From positions 496,001 to 560,000 of the forward strand of contig NZ_VIJZ01000001.1 in assembly GCF_006874425.1 (NCBI RefSeq): a stretch of 64,000 bases of DNA, in the 5' to 3' direction. The position numbers and the translations under genes were made by a program. The notes under the pieces were generated by a model. It was not told where the DNA came from. It worked only from the letters and a program-made list of their open reading frames with translations, and did no database searches. Shown here in pieces: positions 36,557-45,625 of this stretch (position 1 is its first letter; every line of letters starts with the position of its first letter). The stretch is from Paenibacillus ottowii (lineage in GTDB: Bacteria; Bacillota; Bacilli; Paenibacillales; Paenibacillaceae).

Positions 36557-37558
36557 TTAGTCTTCCAAAAATACAAGTCCAACAAAGTCGTCTAGCTCAA
36601 TATTACCGAAGTAATGCTTCAAATCGAGAGAGGATAGAGCTTGACGGACCTCGCCTTCCTCATAGCGCTTGCCGCGCAGGATATTTTCAATATCAGCGAC
36701 ATCACCTACGCCGAAGAAATCCCCGTAGATTTTAATATCACGGATGTAGCCTTCCTTCAGATCCATACGGATATCTATAATACCGACCGGGAATTTACGT
36801 GTGTGCTTGATATTACTCTCCGGAGATAGACCGTAGTTCCAATCCCACGACTGATAGCGTTCTTTGGAAATTTTATGGATTTTAGCCCAATCCTCATCGG
36901 TGAGCTTATATTGAGGCACCTGATCCAATTCTGAGCCAAAGATGGAGCGCAGCAGTTCCTCGCGAAATTGTTCTATGGTCATTTCACGGTCCATCAGCTC
37001 GCTGATATTAGCCACGCGACTGCGGACGGATTTTGTGCTTTTGGATTTGAATTTTTCGGGATTGGCGTGCAGCGATGCAGCCACATTGTCCAGATTCAGG
37101 TTGAACATCAATGTACCGTGGCTGAACATGCGTCCACGTGTGGCAAATTGGGCGTTTCCTGAAATTTTACGTTCTCCGACCTGCAGATCGTTGCGTCCTG
37201 TCATTTCGGCTTCTACTCCCATTTGGTGCAAGGCGTCAATCACAGGTTGCGTAAATTTGAGGAAATTATGAAAGGACTCCCCGTTATCCTTGGTAATGAA
37301 GCTGAAATTTAAATTACCGAGATCATGATATACAGCCCCACCGCCGGACAGGCGACGAACGACTTGAATATTGTTGTCTCTCACAAATTCAGCGTTGATT
37401 TCTTCAACGGTGTTTTGATGCTTGCCTATAATAATAGAAGGCTGATTAATGTAAAACAGCAGATAGCTGTCGTCCAGCGGTAAATGCTTGAGCGCATATT
37501 CCTCAATAGCAAGATTAATGGCTGGGTCGTGTATGCCCTGGTTGTCGATGAACAGCAT
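36557..37558 (-). CDS. lplA: Lipoate-protein ligase
   Basis: Activates free lipoate with ATP and attaches it to lipoyl domains of 2-oxoacid dehydrogenases and GcvH. At 333 residues it has the full bacterial layout: RRLSGGGAVYHDLGNLNFSF, the region GRNDLQVGERKISGNAQ with the catalytic Lys, and the C-terminal accessory domain. ATG 37558 is chosen over ATG 37564 because GGAGG ends 7 bases before it, while the earlier ATG abuts it. The gene is monocistronic and ends at its own terminator. The name lplJ is used in Bacillus. Confidence 0.93.
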   Translation of the reverse strand: MLFIDNQGIHDPAINLAIEEYALKHLPLDDSYLLFYINQPSIIIGKHQNTVEEINAEFVRDNNIQVVRRLSGGGAVYHDLGNLNFSFITKDNGESFHNFLKFTQPVIDALHQMGVEAEMTGRNDLQVGERKISGNAQFATRGRMFSHGTLMFNLNLDNVAASLHANPEKFKSKSTKSVRSRVANISELMDREMTIEQFREELLRSIFGSELDQVPQYKLTDEDWAKIHKISKERYQSWDWNYGLSPESNIKHTRKFPVGIIDIRMDLKEGYIRDIKIYGDFFGVGDVADIENILRGKRYEEGEVRQALSSLDLKHYFGNIELDDFVGLVFLED

Positions 37559-37646
37559 GTCCATTCCTCCGTATATAAACTGTGTAATTTATGTGTGCCT
37601 CCTTCTATTGTAACCCAAGTGAGCTATGTACAAAAGCTCATTTGCA

Positions 37647-37676
37647 TTGACGGAACGCAAAAAGCAGCCTCATAAT
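37647..37676 (+). promoter_or_regulatory. Candidate sigma-A promoter for cobD-cbiB-cobC
   Basis: TTGACG, an 18-base spacer, CATAAT. The leader to the cobD start would be only about 35 bases, too short for a cobalamin riboswitch. Confidence 0.5.
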
Positions 37677-37717
37677 GGAGCTAAATGATTGGAAACGGGC
37701 GGAAAGGATGAGAGGCA

Positions 37718-38821
37718 ATGATAGAGGTTTACGGTCATGGCGGGGACAGGGAAACAGCTGCCGCGACATTTGGCGGAGCTGCGGCTGATTTTGTGGATTT
37801 TAGTGCGAATATTAATCCGCTCGGTCCGCCACCGGAGGTGCTTGAAGCGCTGCAAAGCTCATTTGACACGGTGATTCGCTATCCAGACCCTGGACACCGC
37901 CATTTTAAAAATATGCTCGCACGGCGGCTGCATGTTCCACCCGAGTCGCTGAGTATCGGTAACGGCGCGGCTGAAAGCATGGCGCTCCTGCTATTAGGAT
38001 TGGCTCCCAAGCGTGTGGGTACTGTGGAGCCGTGTTTTTCCGAATATGCTGAGCTGGCTGGTAAATTCGGAGCCGAGGTTCACCGGGTATACGGGAAGGC
38101 CTCGCTTCAATGGAAGGCGGATGTGGAAGACATCTTTCAGCTCATGGAGCAGGTAGATGTATTGTTCCTAGGGCAGCCGAATAATCCGAACGGGGTGCAA
38201 TATGGCGAGCAGGAGCTATACGAACTGGCAGAGTCGGCTGGCAGATCGGGTACCGTGCTGGTGGTAGATGAAGCATTTATTGATTTTATCCCACTGGAAC
38301 GGCAAATCTCGCTACTGCCTGTGCTGGAGCGCTATCCTCATGTGATTTTGATCCGATCGATGACCAAATTTTATGCCATTCCTGGCTTACGATTGGGCTA
38401 TGCGATTGCTCATCCGGACTATATCCGGCGAATGACGGCCAAACAGGTGACCTGGAGTGTTAATGGATTGGCGTTGCTGGCTGGCGAGGCCTGTCTGAGA
38501 AGCGGACAAGCTTATGAACGCCGCACACAGGAACTGATCGCTACGGAGCGCAGTCGCTTATTGGCTGCCTTGGCGGAATGGGGCTGCGGTGTCGTTCCTG
38601 GCGAAGCCAATTACGTGCTGGCAAGAGCACCGGGAACGTGGAGTGCATCGGCTATTCAGCGGGCGCTTGGACAACGTGGAATTCTTATACGTAGTTGTGC
38701 CATGTATCCAGGACTGTCGGCGAGTCATTTTCGAGTTGCGGTCAAGGACGCCGAAGCCAATGATAGGCTGCTGACTGCACTGGGTGAAGTGCTGGAGGAG
38801 GATCAGCGGCGTGATCGTTAG
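37718..38821 (+). CDS. cobD: Threonine-phosphate decarboxylase (cobalamin side arm)
   Basis: PLP enzyme that makes (R)-1-amino-2-propanol O-2-phosphate, the linker of the cobalamin nucleotide loop. At 367 residues it has the aminotransferase fold. The start YGHGGDRETAA and DFSANINPLGPP are diagnostic of this family. The pyridoxal Lys lies in RSMTKFYAIPGLRLGY. GAGAGGCA precedes the ATG. Its 3' end overlaps cbiB, which encodes the next enzyme to use its product. Bacterial naming differs (CobC in Pseudomonas). Confidence 0.93.
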   Translation: MIEVYGHGGDRETAAATFGGAAADFVDFSANINPLGPPPEVLEALQSSFDTVIRYPDPGHRHFKNMLARRLHVPPESLSIGNGAAESMALLLLGLAPKRVGTVEPCFSEYAELAGKFGAEVHRVYGKASLQWKADVEDIFQLMEQVDVLFLGQPNNPNGVQYGEQELYELAESAGRSGTVLVVDEAFIDFIPLERQISLLPVLERYPHVILIRSMTKFYAIPGLRLGYAIAHPDYIRRMTAKQVTWSVNGLALLAGEACLRSGQAYERRTQELIATERSRLLAALAEWGCGVVPGEANYVLARAPGTWSASAIQRALGQRGILIRSCAMYPGLSASHFRVAVKDAEANDRLLTALGEVLEEDQRRDR

Positions 38822-39782
38822 CTTGGTAATCATGGCAGCCTATCTACTGGACAGGCTAATCGGTGATCCGAGATGGTTGCCGCATCCAGTCATCGGGATG
38901 GGACATGCCATTTCAGCATTGGAAAAAGCGATTCGTCGTAAGGTCCGTAGTGACCGGGGACTGAAACGCGCGGGCATACTGCTCCCACTCATAGTGGCAG
39001 GAGGCTCCTTTGTGCTTGCTTGGGGACTGTTGCGTGTGCTTGCATGGATTCACCCGTGGCTGTCTGTCGTCGTAGAAATTGTTCTGATCGCTACAACAAT
39101 TGCTTCCAAAGGGCTAAAGGATGCAGGGATGGCCGTATACCGAGCGTTGCAGGCGAACGACCTGGCTGCGGCACGTCGGGAGCTAGGCATGATTGTCGGG
39201 AGGGATACGCAGCAGCTTGACGAGCCTGAAATTGTGCGTGGTACCGTCGAAACGGTCGCTGAAAATATCGTGGACGCCATTATTTCCCCACTTTTTTATG
39301 CTCTGATCGGGGGAGCTCCCTTGGCACTAGCATATCGAGCTGTAAATACGCTTGATTCGATGGTCGGCTACAAAAATGAAAAGTATCTGTATTTAGGCTG
39401 GGCCTCAGCACGTCTGGATGATGTAGCTAATTACATTCCGGCTCGCCTGACAGCAGCTATGCTTGTAATAGCGGCCTGGTTGCATCGGCTGGATGCTGTA
39501 CGAAGCTGGCGCACAGTCAAGCGGGATGCCCGTCTGCACCCAAGCCCCAACAGCGGCTTCCCCGAATCAGCGGTGGCAGGTGCACTGGGGATTCGTCTTG
39601 GTGGCTATAACGTCTACCACGGCGTACGCTCCTTTCGTGCCTACATGGGCGAAGGGCTACGACCGCTGGAGTCGCAGGATATCCGGCATACGATCCGGCT
39701 GATGTTCGCTGTATCCACTATGTTTGTTGGATTGTGCTTGCTAGGAGCCGCAGGGTATTTTGCCTTGGGATGGGTGCAATGA
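38811..39782 (+). CDS. cbiB: Adenosylcobinamide-phosphate synthase
   Basis: Integral membrane enzyme that joins aminopropanol phosphate to adenosylcobyric acid. The opening AAYLLDRLIGDPRWLPHPV and GRDTQQLDEPEIVRGTVETVAEN are family hallmarks, along with NTLDSMVGYKNEKY and the late HPSPNSGFPESAVAGALG. Several membrane helices are visible. The GTG at 38811 follows GGAGGAGG by 9 bases and overlaps cobD by 11 bases. Confidence 0.93.
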   Translation: MIVSLVIMAAYLLDRLIGDPRWLPHPVIGMGHAISALEKAIRRKVRSDRGLKRAGILLPLIVAGGSFVLAWGLLRVLAWIHPWLSVVVEIVLIATTIASKGLKDAGMAVYRALQANDLAAARRELGMIVGRDTQQLDEPEIVRGTVETVAENIVDAIISPLFYALIGGAPLALAYRAVNTLDSMVGYKNEKYLYLGWASARLDDVANYIPARLTAAMLVIAAWLHRLDAVRSWRTVKRDARLHPSPNSGFPESAVAGALGIRLGGYNVYHGVRSFRAYMGEGLRPLESQDIRHTIRLMFAVSTMFVGLCLLGAAGYFALGWVQ

Positions 39783-39793
39783 GGAGTGACATC

Positions 39794-40528
39794 ATGTTGA
39801 GACAAGATATAGAAGGGAAAATAACGCAAGAATGTGTACTAAGTCCGAGCTTACAACAGGTTAATGAGCCGCATGATGCTAAAGAAGATCCACAGTGGGA
39901 CATGGAGCTCATGCTAGTTCGTCATGGCACAACCTTATGGAATAAGGAACGTCGATATCTGGGACACACCGACTTGGGTTTGCTATCAGGAACTGAGCAG
40001 GAGTTACAGCCTTTACAGGAAAAATTGCAGGGGCATTCCTTTGCTCGAATCTATTGCAGCGATTTGATGCGATGTCGCCAGACCTTGCAGATCATTTTGC
40101 CGGAATCAACATTATCTGTTATGCCTCCTATGATGGAACCCCGTCTGCGAGAGCTTCACTTTGGCGAGTGGGATGGACAAACGTATGACATGCTCAAGGA
40201 TGTGGCGCTATATCGTGCTTGGATTGATGAGCCGCAACGAATCACCCCACCTGGAGGAGAGTCATGGAACCATTTTGTGAATCGTCTGCGTGAATTCCTT
40301 GGCTCTCTGTTTGCGAGGCGCACTGCTTTGAAGGTTCAGCCCACAGAGTCGAATGCTGAGCCGCCCTCTGTTTTGATTGTCACGCATGGTGGTGTAATTC
40401 GCCAATTAGCCTGCATGCTGATACCTGGACATGATTTTTGGAGCCTGAATCCAAAACCGGGAGAAGCGTCTAGGATTCAGTTAAGATGGGCAGGACCGCA
40501 CAAATGTATAGCAAGATTGCTTTCTTAA
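39794..40528 (+). CDS. cobC: Histidine phosphatase, probable alpha-ribazole phosphatase
   Basis: Phosphoglycerate-mutase-fold phosphatase of 244 residues, expected to remove the phosphate from alpha-ribazole phosphate or cobalamin phosphate. The catalytic His lies in LVRHGTTLWN, the acid in LRELHFGEWDG and the second His in IVTHGGVIRQL. About 45 extra residues precede the catalytic domain. ATG 39794 has GAGGAG 7 bases upstream; an ATG at 39779 overlaps the cbiB stop but lacks a site. The role is inferred from position after cbiB, since this fold is used widely. Confidence 0.8.
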   Translation: MLRQDIEGKITQECVLSPSLQQVNEPHDAKEDPQWDMELMLVRHGTTLWNKERRYLGHTDLGLLSGTEQELQPLQEKLQGHSFARIYCSDLMRCRQTLQIILPESTLSVMPPMMEPRLRELHFGEWDGQTYDMLKDVALYRAWIDEPQRITPPGGESWNHFVNRLREFLGSLFARRTALKVQPTESNAEPPSVLIVTHGGVIRQLACMLIPGHDFWSLNPKPGEASRIQLRWAGPHKCIARLLS

Positions 40529-40564
40529 TTAGAGAAGAGACGGTGAATAAAGCGGCAGTTTGGG

Positions 40565-40593
40565 TTGTAAGCCGACTCTTTTTAACCTATAAT
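40565..40593 (+). promoter_or_regulatory. Candidate promoter of the cobalamin-riboswitch leader
   Basis: TTGTAA and a perfect TATAAT are separated by 17 bases. Transcription from near 40600 gives a leader of about 455 bases carrying the riboswitch and its terminator. Confidence 0.6.
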
Positions 40594-40649
40594 CATCAAG
40601 TAAAAGAACGGCTTGACTACCACTACATCAAATATCCAGCAGACGAGGT

Positions 40650-40840
40650 CGGCGCCGTGTGAGGAAACTATGGTTTCCTTCATTGCGTTGTTAAAAGGGA
40701 AGTCGGTGTGAATCCGACACGGTCCCGCCACTGTAAATGGAAACATGTTCGCTAGCCCTGCTTTATGTGCCGCCAAGCATATAAAAGCATATCAGGACAT
40801 GCATCTTCCATAAGTCAGGATACCTGCCCATCTGCCTGTC
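40650..40840 (+). promoter_or_regulatory. Cobalamin (B12) riboswitch
   Basis: The core elements appear in order: AAAAGGGAA near 40693, the GGTGTGAATCC element, GGTCCCGCCACTGTAA at 40721-40736 and the B12 box AAGTCAGGATACCTGCC at 40812-40828. A long arm is inserted between the last two. Binding of adenosylcobalamin would favour the downstream terminator and shut off btuFCD-cobTUS-cobQ. The outer boundaries are approximate. Confidence 0.93.
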
Positions 40841-40931
40841 ACCATAATCCTTCGAGGAAAGGATGACGTGTTCGCAGTGACTGTCCATGCGGAAAGAAGC
40901 TGCCCGCCTGCATACAATCTGTGCTTACGTG

Positions 40932-40967
40932 ACCCCTGCGTCCTGATATGAGGATGCGGGGGTTTTT
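40932..40967 (+). terminator. Terminator of the B12 leader
   Basis: CCCCTGCGTCCT pairs with AGGATGCGGGGG and is followed by five T residues. It lies between the riboswitch and btuF, as expected for the off-switch. Confidence 0.85.
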
Positions 40968-41054
40968 GATAGGAAAAGAAGGCTGGAATGAGGGAAATAT
41001 CGGATGAAGTTCAAGTAACGCTCTTAACGATTTTTATATGAAGGGGTGCAAAAC

Positions 41055-42062
41055 ATGGCAGGGAAAAAAATAAAGGTATGGTCAACAGGTCTATTGGCAC
41101 TGATATTGGCAGTTGTGCTGAGTGCATGTGGCACGAATGGAAAAAATGTTGAGAATAAAGAGGGCCAAACTTCCTCACAGCAGTCGGGACAGACCGTAAC
41201 TGCCCAAGAACCTCCGGGCAAAACGGTTTACCCGCTAACGGTTAAGGATGCAACAGGGCAGGAATTTACATTTAAAAAGGCTCCGAACAAGATCGTTTCC
41301 GTCTCCCCGGCAGAAACCGAGGCACTGTTTGCCATCGGGCTGGATCAGGAAATTGTCGGTGTTTCGGATTACTCTGATTATCCGGAAGCGGCTACGAAAA
41401 AGCCTAAAGTGGGCGGTATTATGAAGCCGAACGAGGAGGCGATCATTGCTGCGAATCCTGATGTCGTTTTTGCAGGGATTTCACTTAGTGAACAGGCTAC
41501 GACCAAACTGCGTGACATGGGAATTATGATTTTTAAAACGGAACCGAAAACCGTTGAAGATGTCATAGCTAACATCGAATTGTATGGGAAAATCACCGAT
41601 CATCAGAAAGAAGCGAGAGCGGTGACCGACAAGATGAGAGCAGATGTAGCGGAAGTGAAAGAAGGAGTTAAAAACATCGGCAAAGGGCAGAAGCTGCGGG
41701 TATACGTCGAGTTTTCACCAGGCTGGACAGTGGGTAAAGGCGAATTTATGGACGAGCTGATTACGTTGGCGGGAGGAGAAAACGTAGGTGCCACGCAGAA
41801 GGGCTGGTATCAAATCAGTGAGGAAAATATTATAGCTGCCAACCCTGACGTGATTTTGTACAGCAAAAGTGTCAAGGATGACAAAACAGGTCAAACCCTC
41901 GGCGATATCATTAAAGCTCGCAGTGGATGGGATCAAATATCGGCTGTCCGTAACAACCGTGTATTTGCCGTGGATGATAATTTGATCAGCCGTCCAGGTC
42001 CACGCGTAACGGAAGGACTCAAGGAAGTAGCCAAGGGCGTGTATCCTGAAATTTTCAAATGA
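41055..42062 (+). CDS. btuF: Cobalamin ABC transporter substrate-binding lipoprotein (BtuF-like)
   Basis: Extracytoplasmic class III receptor of 335 residues that delivers corrinoids to BtuCD. It has a signal peptide with lipobox LSAC (lipid Cys at 25) and then a Gln/Ser-rich linker. The family motif KIVSVSPAETEALFAIGL is clear, as is EAIIAANPDVVFAG. Class III receptors also bind siderophores, so the substrate rests on position behind the B12 riboswitch and within the cob cluster. ATG 41055 follows AAGGGGTG. The stop overlaps the btuC start (ATGA). Confidence 0.88.
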   Translation: MAGKKIKVWSTGLLALILAVVLSACGTNGKNVENKEGQTSSQQSGQTVTAQEPPGKTVYPLTVKDATGQEFTFKKAPNKIVSVSPAETEALFAIGLDQEIVGVSDYSDYPEAATKKPKVGGIMKPNEEAIIAANPDVVFAGISLSEQATTKLRDMGIMIFKTEPKTVEDVIANIELYGKITDHQKEARAVTDKMRADVAEVKEGVKNIGKGQKLRVYVEFSPGWTVGKGEFMDELITLAGGENVGATQKGWYQISEENIIAANPDVILYSKSVKDDKTGQTLGDIIKARSGWDQISAVRNNRVFAVDDNLISRPGPRVTEGLKEVAKGVYPEIFK

Positions 42063-43105
42063 ACCGCAGACTGATCGGTTTTGGAGGGACAGGTCTTGTT
42101 TTGCTGCTGCTGACGCTGCTGCTCTGTCTTGGCATCGGCTCGGTCAGTCTTCCGGTCAGCCAGATCACAGGTATTTTGATCAACCACCTACCATGGTTAG
42201 GTGATACGTTTACACCGGACTGGAATACATCCGCAGAGCAGATTATTTTGAAGGTTAGACTGCCACGTGTGTTACTTGGAATGTTGGTCGGAGCAGCGCT
42301 GGCGCTAGCGGGAGCCGGATTTCAGGGTGTGCTGCGTAATCCCCTGGCTGATCCGTATACACTGGGGGTATCCTCGGGGGCTTCGGTAGGAGCGGCAGTA
42401 CTGATTTATTGGGGACTTCAATTTTCATTCGTGGGGATATGGACGCTTCCGCTAGTCGCGTTTATAACCGGCATGCTGACGCTGTGGATGGTGCTGACGT
42501 TGGCGCGTGAAGGTGGGAAAATTCCCACACAAAGCCTCATTTTATCAGGTGTGGTGATGCAATCTTTTTTAGGAGCTATTGTTTCTTTTTTGACAGCCAT
42601 GTCGAAGGAAACAGTCAATGAAATATTGTACTGGACGATGGGAAGTCTCAGTCTGCGAGGCTGGTCATATACAGGAATTCTGTTACCTTACGTGATCATA
42701 GGACTGGTGTTCCTGTGGAATCGGGCACGGGTACTGAATATTCTGGCTTTGGGTGAACGTCAGGCAGCACATATGGGAGTTCATGTAGATGCGACGAAGC
42801 TATCTGTCCTGATCATATCTACCTTGCTCACAGCGGCCGCTGTCTCGGTATGTGGTGTCATTGGTTTTGTCGGACTCGTTGTACCTCATATCATCCGTCT
42901 GATGACAGGTCCCGATTACCGGATGATTGTTCCGTTATCTGCACTGGGTGGGGCTATTTTTATGGCTTGGGCAGATACCGCAGCTCGCACGTTGTTAGCA
43001 CCAACGGAAATTCCCTTAGGCGTGATGACTGCCTTTGTGGGAGCACCGTTCTTTGCATATCTCCTGTATCGGAACAAGAAGCTGCGCAGGGGGGATCTGC
43101 TGTGA
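42059..43105 (+). CDS. btuC: Cobalamin ABC transporter permease (FecCD/BtuC family)
   Basis: A 348-residue permease with about ten membrane helices. Family motifs are LPRVLLGMLVGAALALAGAG, FQGVLRNPLADPYTLGVSSG and a late GFVGLVVPHIIRLMTGPD, which contacts the ATPase. It probably forms a dimer with two BtuD subunits. The start overlaps the end of btuF by 4 bases and the stop overlaps the GTG of btuD. Confidence 0.9.
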   Translation: MNRRLIGFGGTGLVLLLLTLLLCLGIGSVSLPVSQITGILINHLPWLGDTFTPDWNTSAEQIILKVRLPRVLLGMLVGAALALAGAGFQGVLRNPLADPYTLGVSSGASVGAAVLIYWGLQFSFVGIWTLPLVAFITGMLTLWMVLTLAREGGKIPTQSLILSGVVMQSFLGAIVSFLTAMSKETVNEILYWTMGSLSLRGWSYTGILLPYVIIGLVFLWNRARVLNILALGERQAAHMGVHVDATKLSVLIISTLLTAAAVSVCGVIGFVGLVVPHIIRLMTGPDYRMIVPLSALGGAIFMAWADTAARTLLAPTEIPLGVMTAFVGAPFFAYLLYRNKKLRRGDLL

Positions 43106-43983
43106 CCGAACAAAGTGAATTACTGAAGGTGCGTGATCGAGCATTAGAGGTAGCGGGCCTGAGCCGTGCTTATGGGGAATCCCATGTGCTAAAGAATGTT
43201 AGCTGGAACGTAGACGAAGGAGCTTGGTGGGGGATCATTGGTCCGAACGGGAGTGGAAAATCGACCTTGCTGCATCTGCTTTCTGGCGTAGACCAGCCGA
43301 CCTCTGGAAGTGTTCATATCTATGGTAAAAAAATCGATAGCTACAGCAGAAAAGAGCTTTCCCGATTTGTAGCCGTACTCCAGCAGGAAGGGATTCCTCC
43401 AGTAAGATACACGGTCAGGGAAGTTATAGAAATGGGTCGCTTCCCTCATCAGGACTGGCTTGGCAGGGAAAAAGGAGTCGACGTAGAGGCGATTACGGAT
43501 CGAGTTCTAGCGCGATTGAGTCTAACTTCACTAGCCGACAGGACATTGGACCGCTTGAGTGGGGGACAGCGACAGCGTGTAGCTTTGGCGAAGGTGATGG
43601 TGCAGGAGCCACAGATATTGCTGCTGGACGAACCTACGACCTATCTGGATTTGCGATATCAGCTTGAATTTATGGAATTGCTTGCAGAATGGCGCCAAGA
43701 AACGGGTGTGACGATCGTTGCTGTTTTGCATGATCTGAATTTGGCGGCTCAATTTTGCGATAATTTGCTTGTACTTAAGGATGGAATGGTTGAAGGATTG
43801 GGTACTTCATCGGATTTGCTGACAGAGGATCGGATTCGGCGTGTATATGGTGTTGAGCCTGTGATGCTTCCGCATCCCGATAGCGGTGTGCCGCAGCTCT
43901 TGCTGCGCAGAAGCACTGCGTCTACAGCAGAATCAATAGGAGATTGTGAACATACTAAAAAGAGCAGGGAGTGGAAAGTATGA
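43102..43983 (+). CDS. btuD: Cobalamin ABC transporter ATP-binding protein
   Basis: A 293-residue ATPase. The motifs are Walker A GPNGSGKS, signature LSGGQRQR, Walker B LLLDEPTTYLD and the switch His in VLHDLNLA. About 50 residues after the ABC domain are unremarkable. The GTG at 43102 overlaps the btuC stop; GGGGGGATC precedes it. The longer open frame upstream overlaps btuC and is not used. Its stop overlaps the cobT ATG. Confidence 0.9.
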   Translation: MTEQSELLKVRDRALEVAGLSRAYGESHVLKNVSWNVDEGAWWGIIGPNGSGKSTLLHLLSGVDQPTSGSVHIYGKKIDSYSRKELSRFVAVLQQEGIPPVRYTVREVIEMGRFPHQDWLGREKGVDVEAITDRVLARLSLTSLADRTLDRLSGGQRQRVALAKVMVQEPQILLLDEPTTYLDLRYQLEFMELLAEWRQETGVTIVAVLHDLNLAAQFCDNLLVLKDGMVEGLGTSSDLLTEDRIRRVYGVEPVMLPHPDSGVPQLLLRRSTASTAESIGDCEHTKKSREWKV

Positions 43984-45062
43984 ACGACAAGCTGCGTCAG
44001 CTGATTGATAGCATTGCCCAGCCTGATGGGGTGGCGGCTTCGGCAGCGTCAGCACATTTGGACCAATTAACAAAGCCACCTGGCAGTCTTGGAAAGCTGG
44101 AGAGTTTGGCCATCCAGTTAGCAGGAATTACTGGCGTGGACAAGCCTGAATTTGATCGTAAAACGGTAATGGTCATGGCTGCGGATCATGGAGTGTGTGA
44201 AGAGGGAGTTAGCGCCTTTCCAGCAGAGGTGACGCAGCAAATGCTGTATAACATGCTGTCAGGCGGCGCGGCAATTAATGTGTTGGCACGTCATGCGGGC
44301 GCCGATGTCCAAGTAATAGATGTTGGTGTGAATGCGGATGTTGCTCATCCGGATTTGGTGAACCGTAAGGTACGCATGGGCACTTCAAATATAGCTAAAG
44401 GGCCAGCGATGCTGCGTACGGAAGCGGAACAGGCGGTTTTAGCCGGAGCTGAAGCCGTAGCAGAAGCCGTAGCAGAAGCCGTTAAAAGGGGCACACGGCT
44501 ATTCGTTACCGGAGAGCTGGGGATCGGGAATACGACAGCCAGCGCTGCGGTTGTATGTGCGCTCACCGGGCTTGAGCCGGAAGTTATCGTAGGCCGAGGG
44601 ACGGGGGTAGATTCAGCGGGGCTTACCCGTAAAATAGCCGTTGTCTGCCGTGCATTGGATGTGAATCAGCCGGATGCTAATGACGCTTTGGACGTGCTGA
44701 CCAAGGTCGGCGGTCTGGAGATTGCCGCCCTGGCAGGCGTCATCCTCGGCGCAGCCGCACATCGCTGTCCAGTGGTGCTGGACGGCTTTATTTCCGGCGC
44801 GGCTGCCCTCGCTGCACGCGCACTTGCGCCTGCGAGCGCGGCGTACATGCTTGCTTCGCACGCCTCGGATGAGCGCGGACACGCGGCGGTGCTCCGCCAG
44901 CTCAAGCTGGAGCCTATGCTTCAGCTGGACATGCGGCTCGGAGAGGGCACGGGCGGTGCGCTTAGCTTGCACCTGATTGACGCGGCGTGCCGCATTATGC
45001 GCGAAATGGCGACCTTTGCCGATGCAGGTGTATCGGACGGTCAGGGAGCCGCGCAGCGATGA
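43980..45062 (+). CDS. cobT: Nicotinate-nucleotide-dimethylbenzimidazole phosphoribosyltransferase
   Basis: Makes alpha-ribazole phosphate from nicotinate mononucleotide and dimethylbenzimidazole, activating the lower ligand of cobalamin. Of 360 residues, visible motifs are LTKPPGSLGKLE, MAADHGVCEEGVS, TGELGIGNTTASAA, VGRGTGVDS and the catalytic Glu region RLGEGTGGALS. Three in-frame 12-base repeats at 44451-44483 encode an AEAV run. From about 44,720 the base composition becomes much more GC-rich, continuing into cobU. ATG 43980 overlaps the btuD stop. Confidence 0.95.
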   Translation: MNDKLRQLIDSIAQPDGVAASAASAHLDQLTKPPGSLGKLESLAIQLAGITGVDKPEFDRKTVMVMAADHGVCEEGVSAFPAEVTQQMLYNMLSGGAAINVLARHAGADVQVIDVGVNADVAHPDLVNRKVRMGTSNIAKGPAMLRTEAEQAVLAGAEAVAEAVAEAVKRGTRLFVTGELGIGNTTASAAVVCALTGLEPEVIVGRGTGVDSAGLTRKIAVVCRALDVNQPDANDALDVLTKVGGLEIAALAGVILGAAAHRCPVVLDGFISGAAALAARALAPASAAYMLASHASDERGHAAVLRQLKLEPMLQLDMRLGEGTGGALSLHLIDAACRIMREMATFADAGVSDGQGAAQR

Positions 45063-45625
45063 AGGCGCTCGTGACCGGCGGGGCACGCAGCGGAAAAAGC
45101 GGCTTTGCCGAGCGATTATGCATGACGCGCGCCCCGCGCGCCTGCTACATTGCAACGGCGCAAGCCTATGATGTGGAGATGAAGGAGCGCATCGCCCTTC
45201 ATCGACTCCAGCGCGATTCTGCCGGGTATGACTGGCAGACGCTGGAGGAAGCGCAGGCGCTGCCGGAGCTGCTGCGGCGGCTTGGCGGCACGCAAGCGTC
45301 GCAGCCTTCACCTGCGCCTATGGTGCTGGTCGACTGCCTGACCCTATGGCTGTCGAATGTGCTGCTGGCCGCAGGTGAGGACGGCGAAGCTACGGCCAGA
45401 GCCGCCATGGATGAGCTGGCGGCAGCTGTGGAGCAGTATCCGGGATCGCTCGTCATCGTCACCAATGAGGTCGGTGATGGTATTGTACCAGAATATCCGC
45501 TTGGCAGGTTGTACCGGGATTTGAGCGGGATGATGAATCAGCAGATCGCCCGTCTTTGTGATGAAGTTTTTTTAGTGACGGTGGGCATTCCCGTAGAACT
45601 TAAACAGTTGGAATATAAGCTATGA
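45059..45625 (+). CDS. cobU: Adenosylcobinamide kinase / guanylyltransferase
   Basis: Bifunctional enzyme that phosphorylates adenosylcobinamide and then activates it with GMP. Of 188 residues, the P-loop is GGARSGKS near the start, the His that carries GMP lies in RIALHRLQR, and DCLTLWLSN and NEVGDGIVPEYPLGR are diagnostic. The first two thirds of the gene are GC-rich, with Ala/Arg-heavy codons. It overlaps cobT and cobS by 4 bases on each side. Confidence 0.93.
   Translation: MKALVTGGARSGKSGFAERLCMTRAPRACYIATAQAYDVEMKERIALHRLQRDSAGYDWQTLEEAQALPELLRRLGGTQASQPSPAPMVLVDCLTLWLSNVLLAAGEDGEATARAAMDELAAAVEQYPGSLVIVTNEVGDGIVPEYPLGRLYRDLSGMMNQQIARLCDEVFLVTVGIPVELKQLEYKL

Noticed and set aside
44613-45311. 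232-codon minus-strand frame across cobT and cobU
   Set aside because: The high local GC content removes stop codons; the product is low-complexity Ala/Arg.
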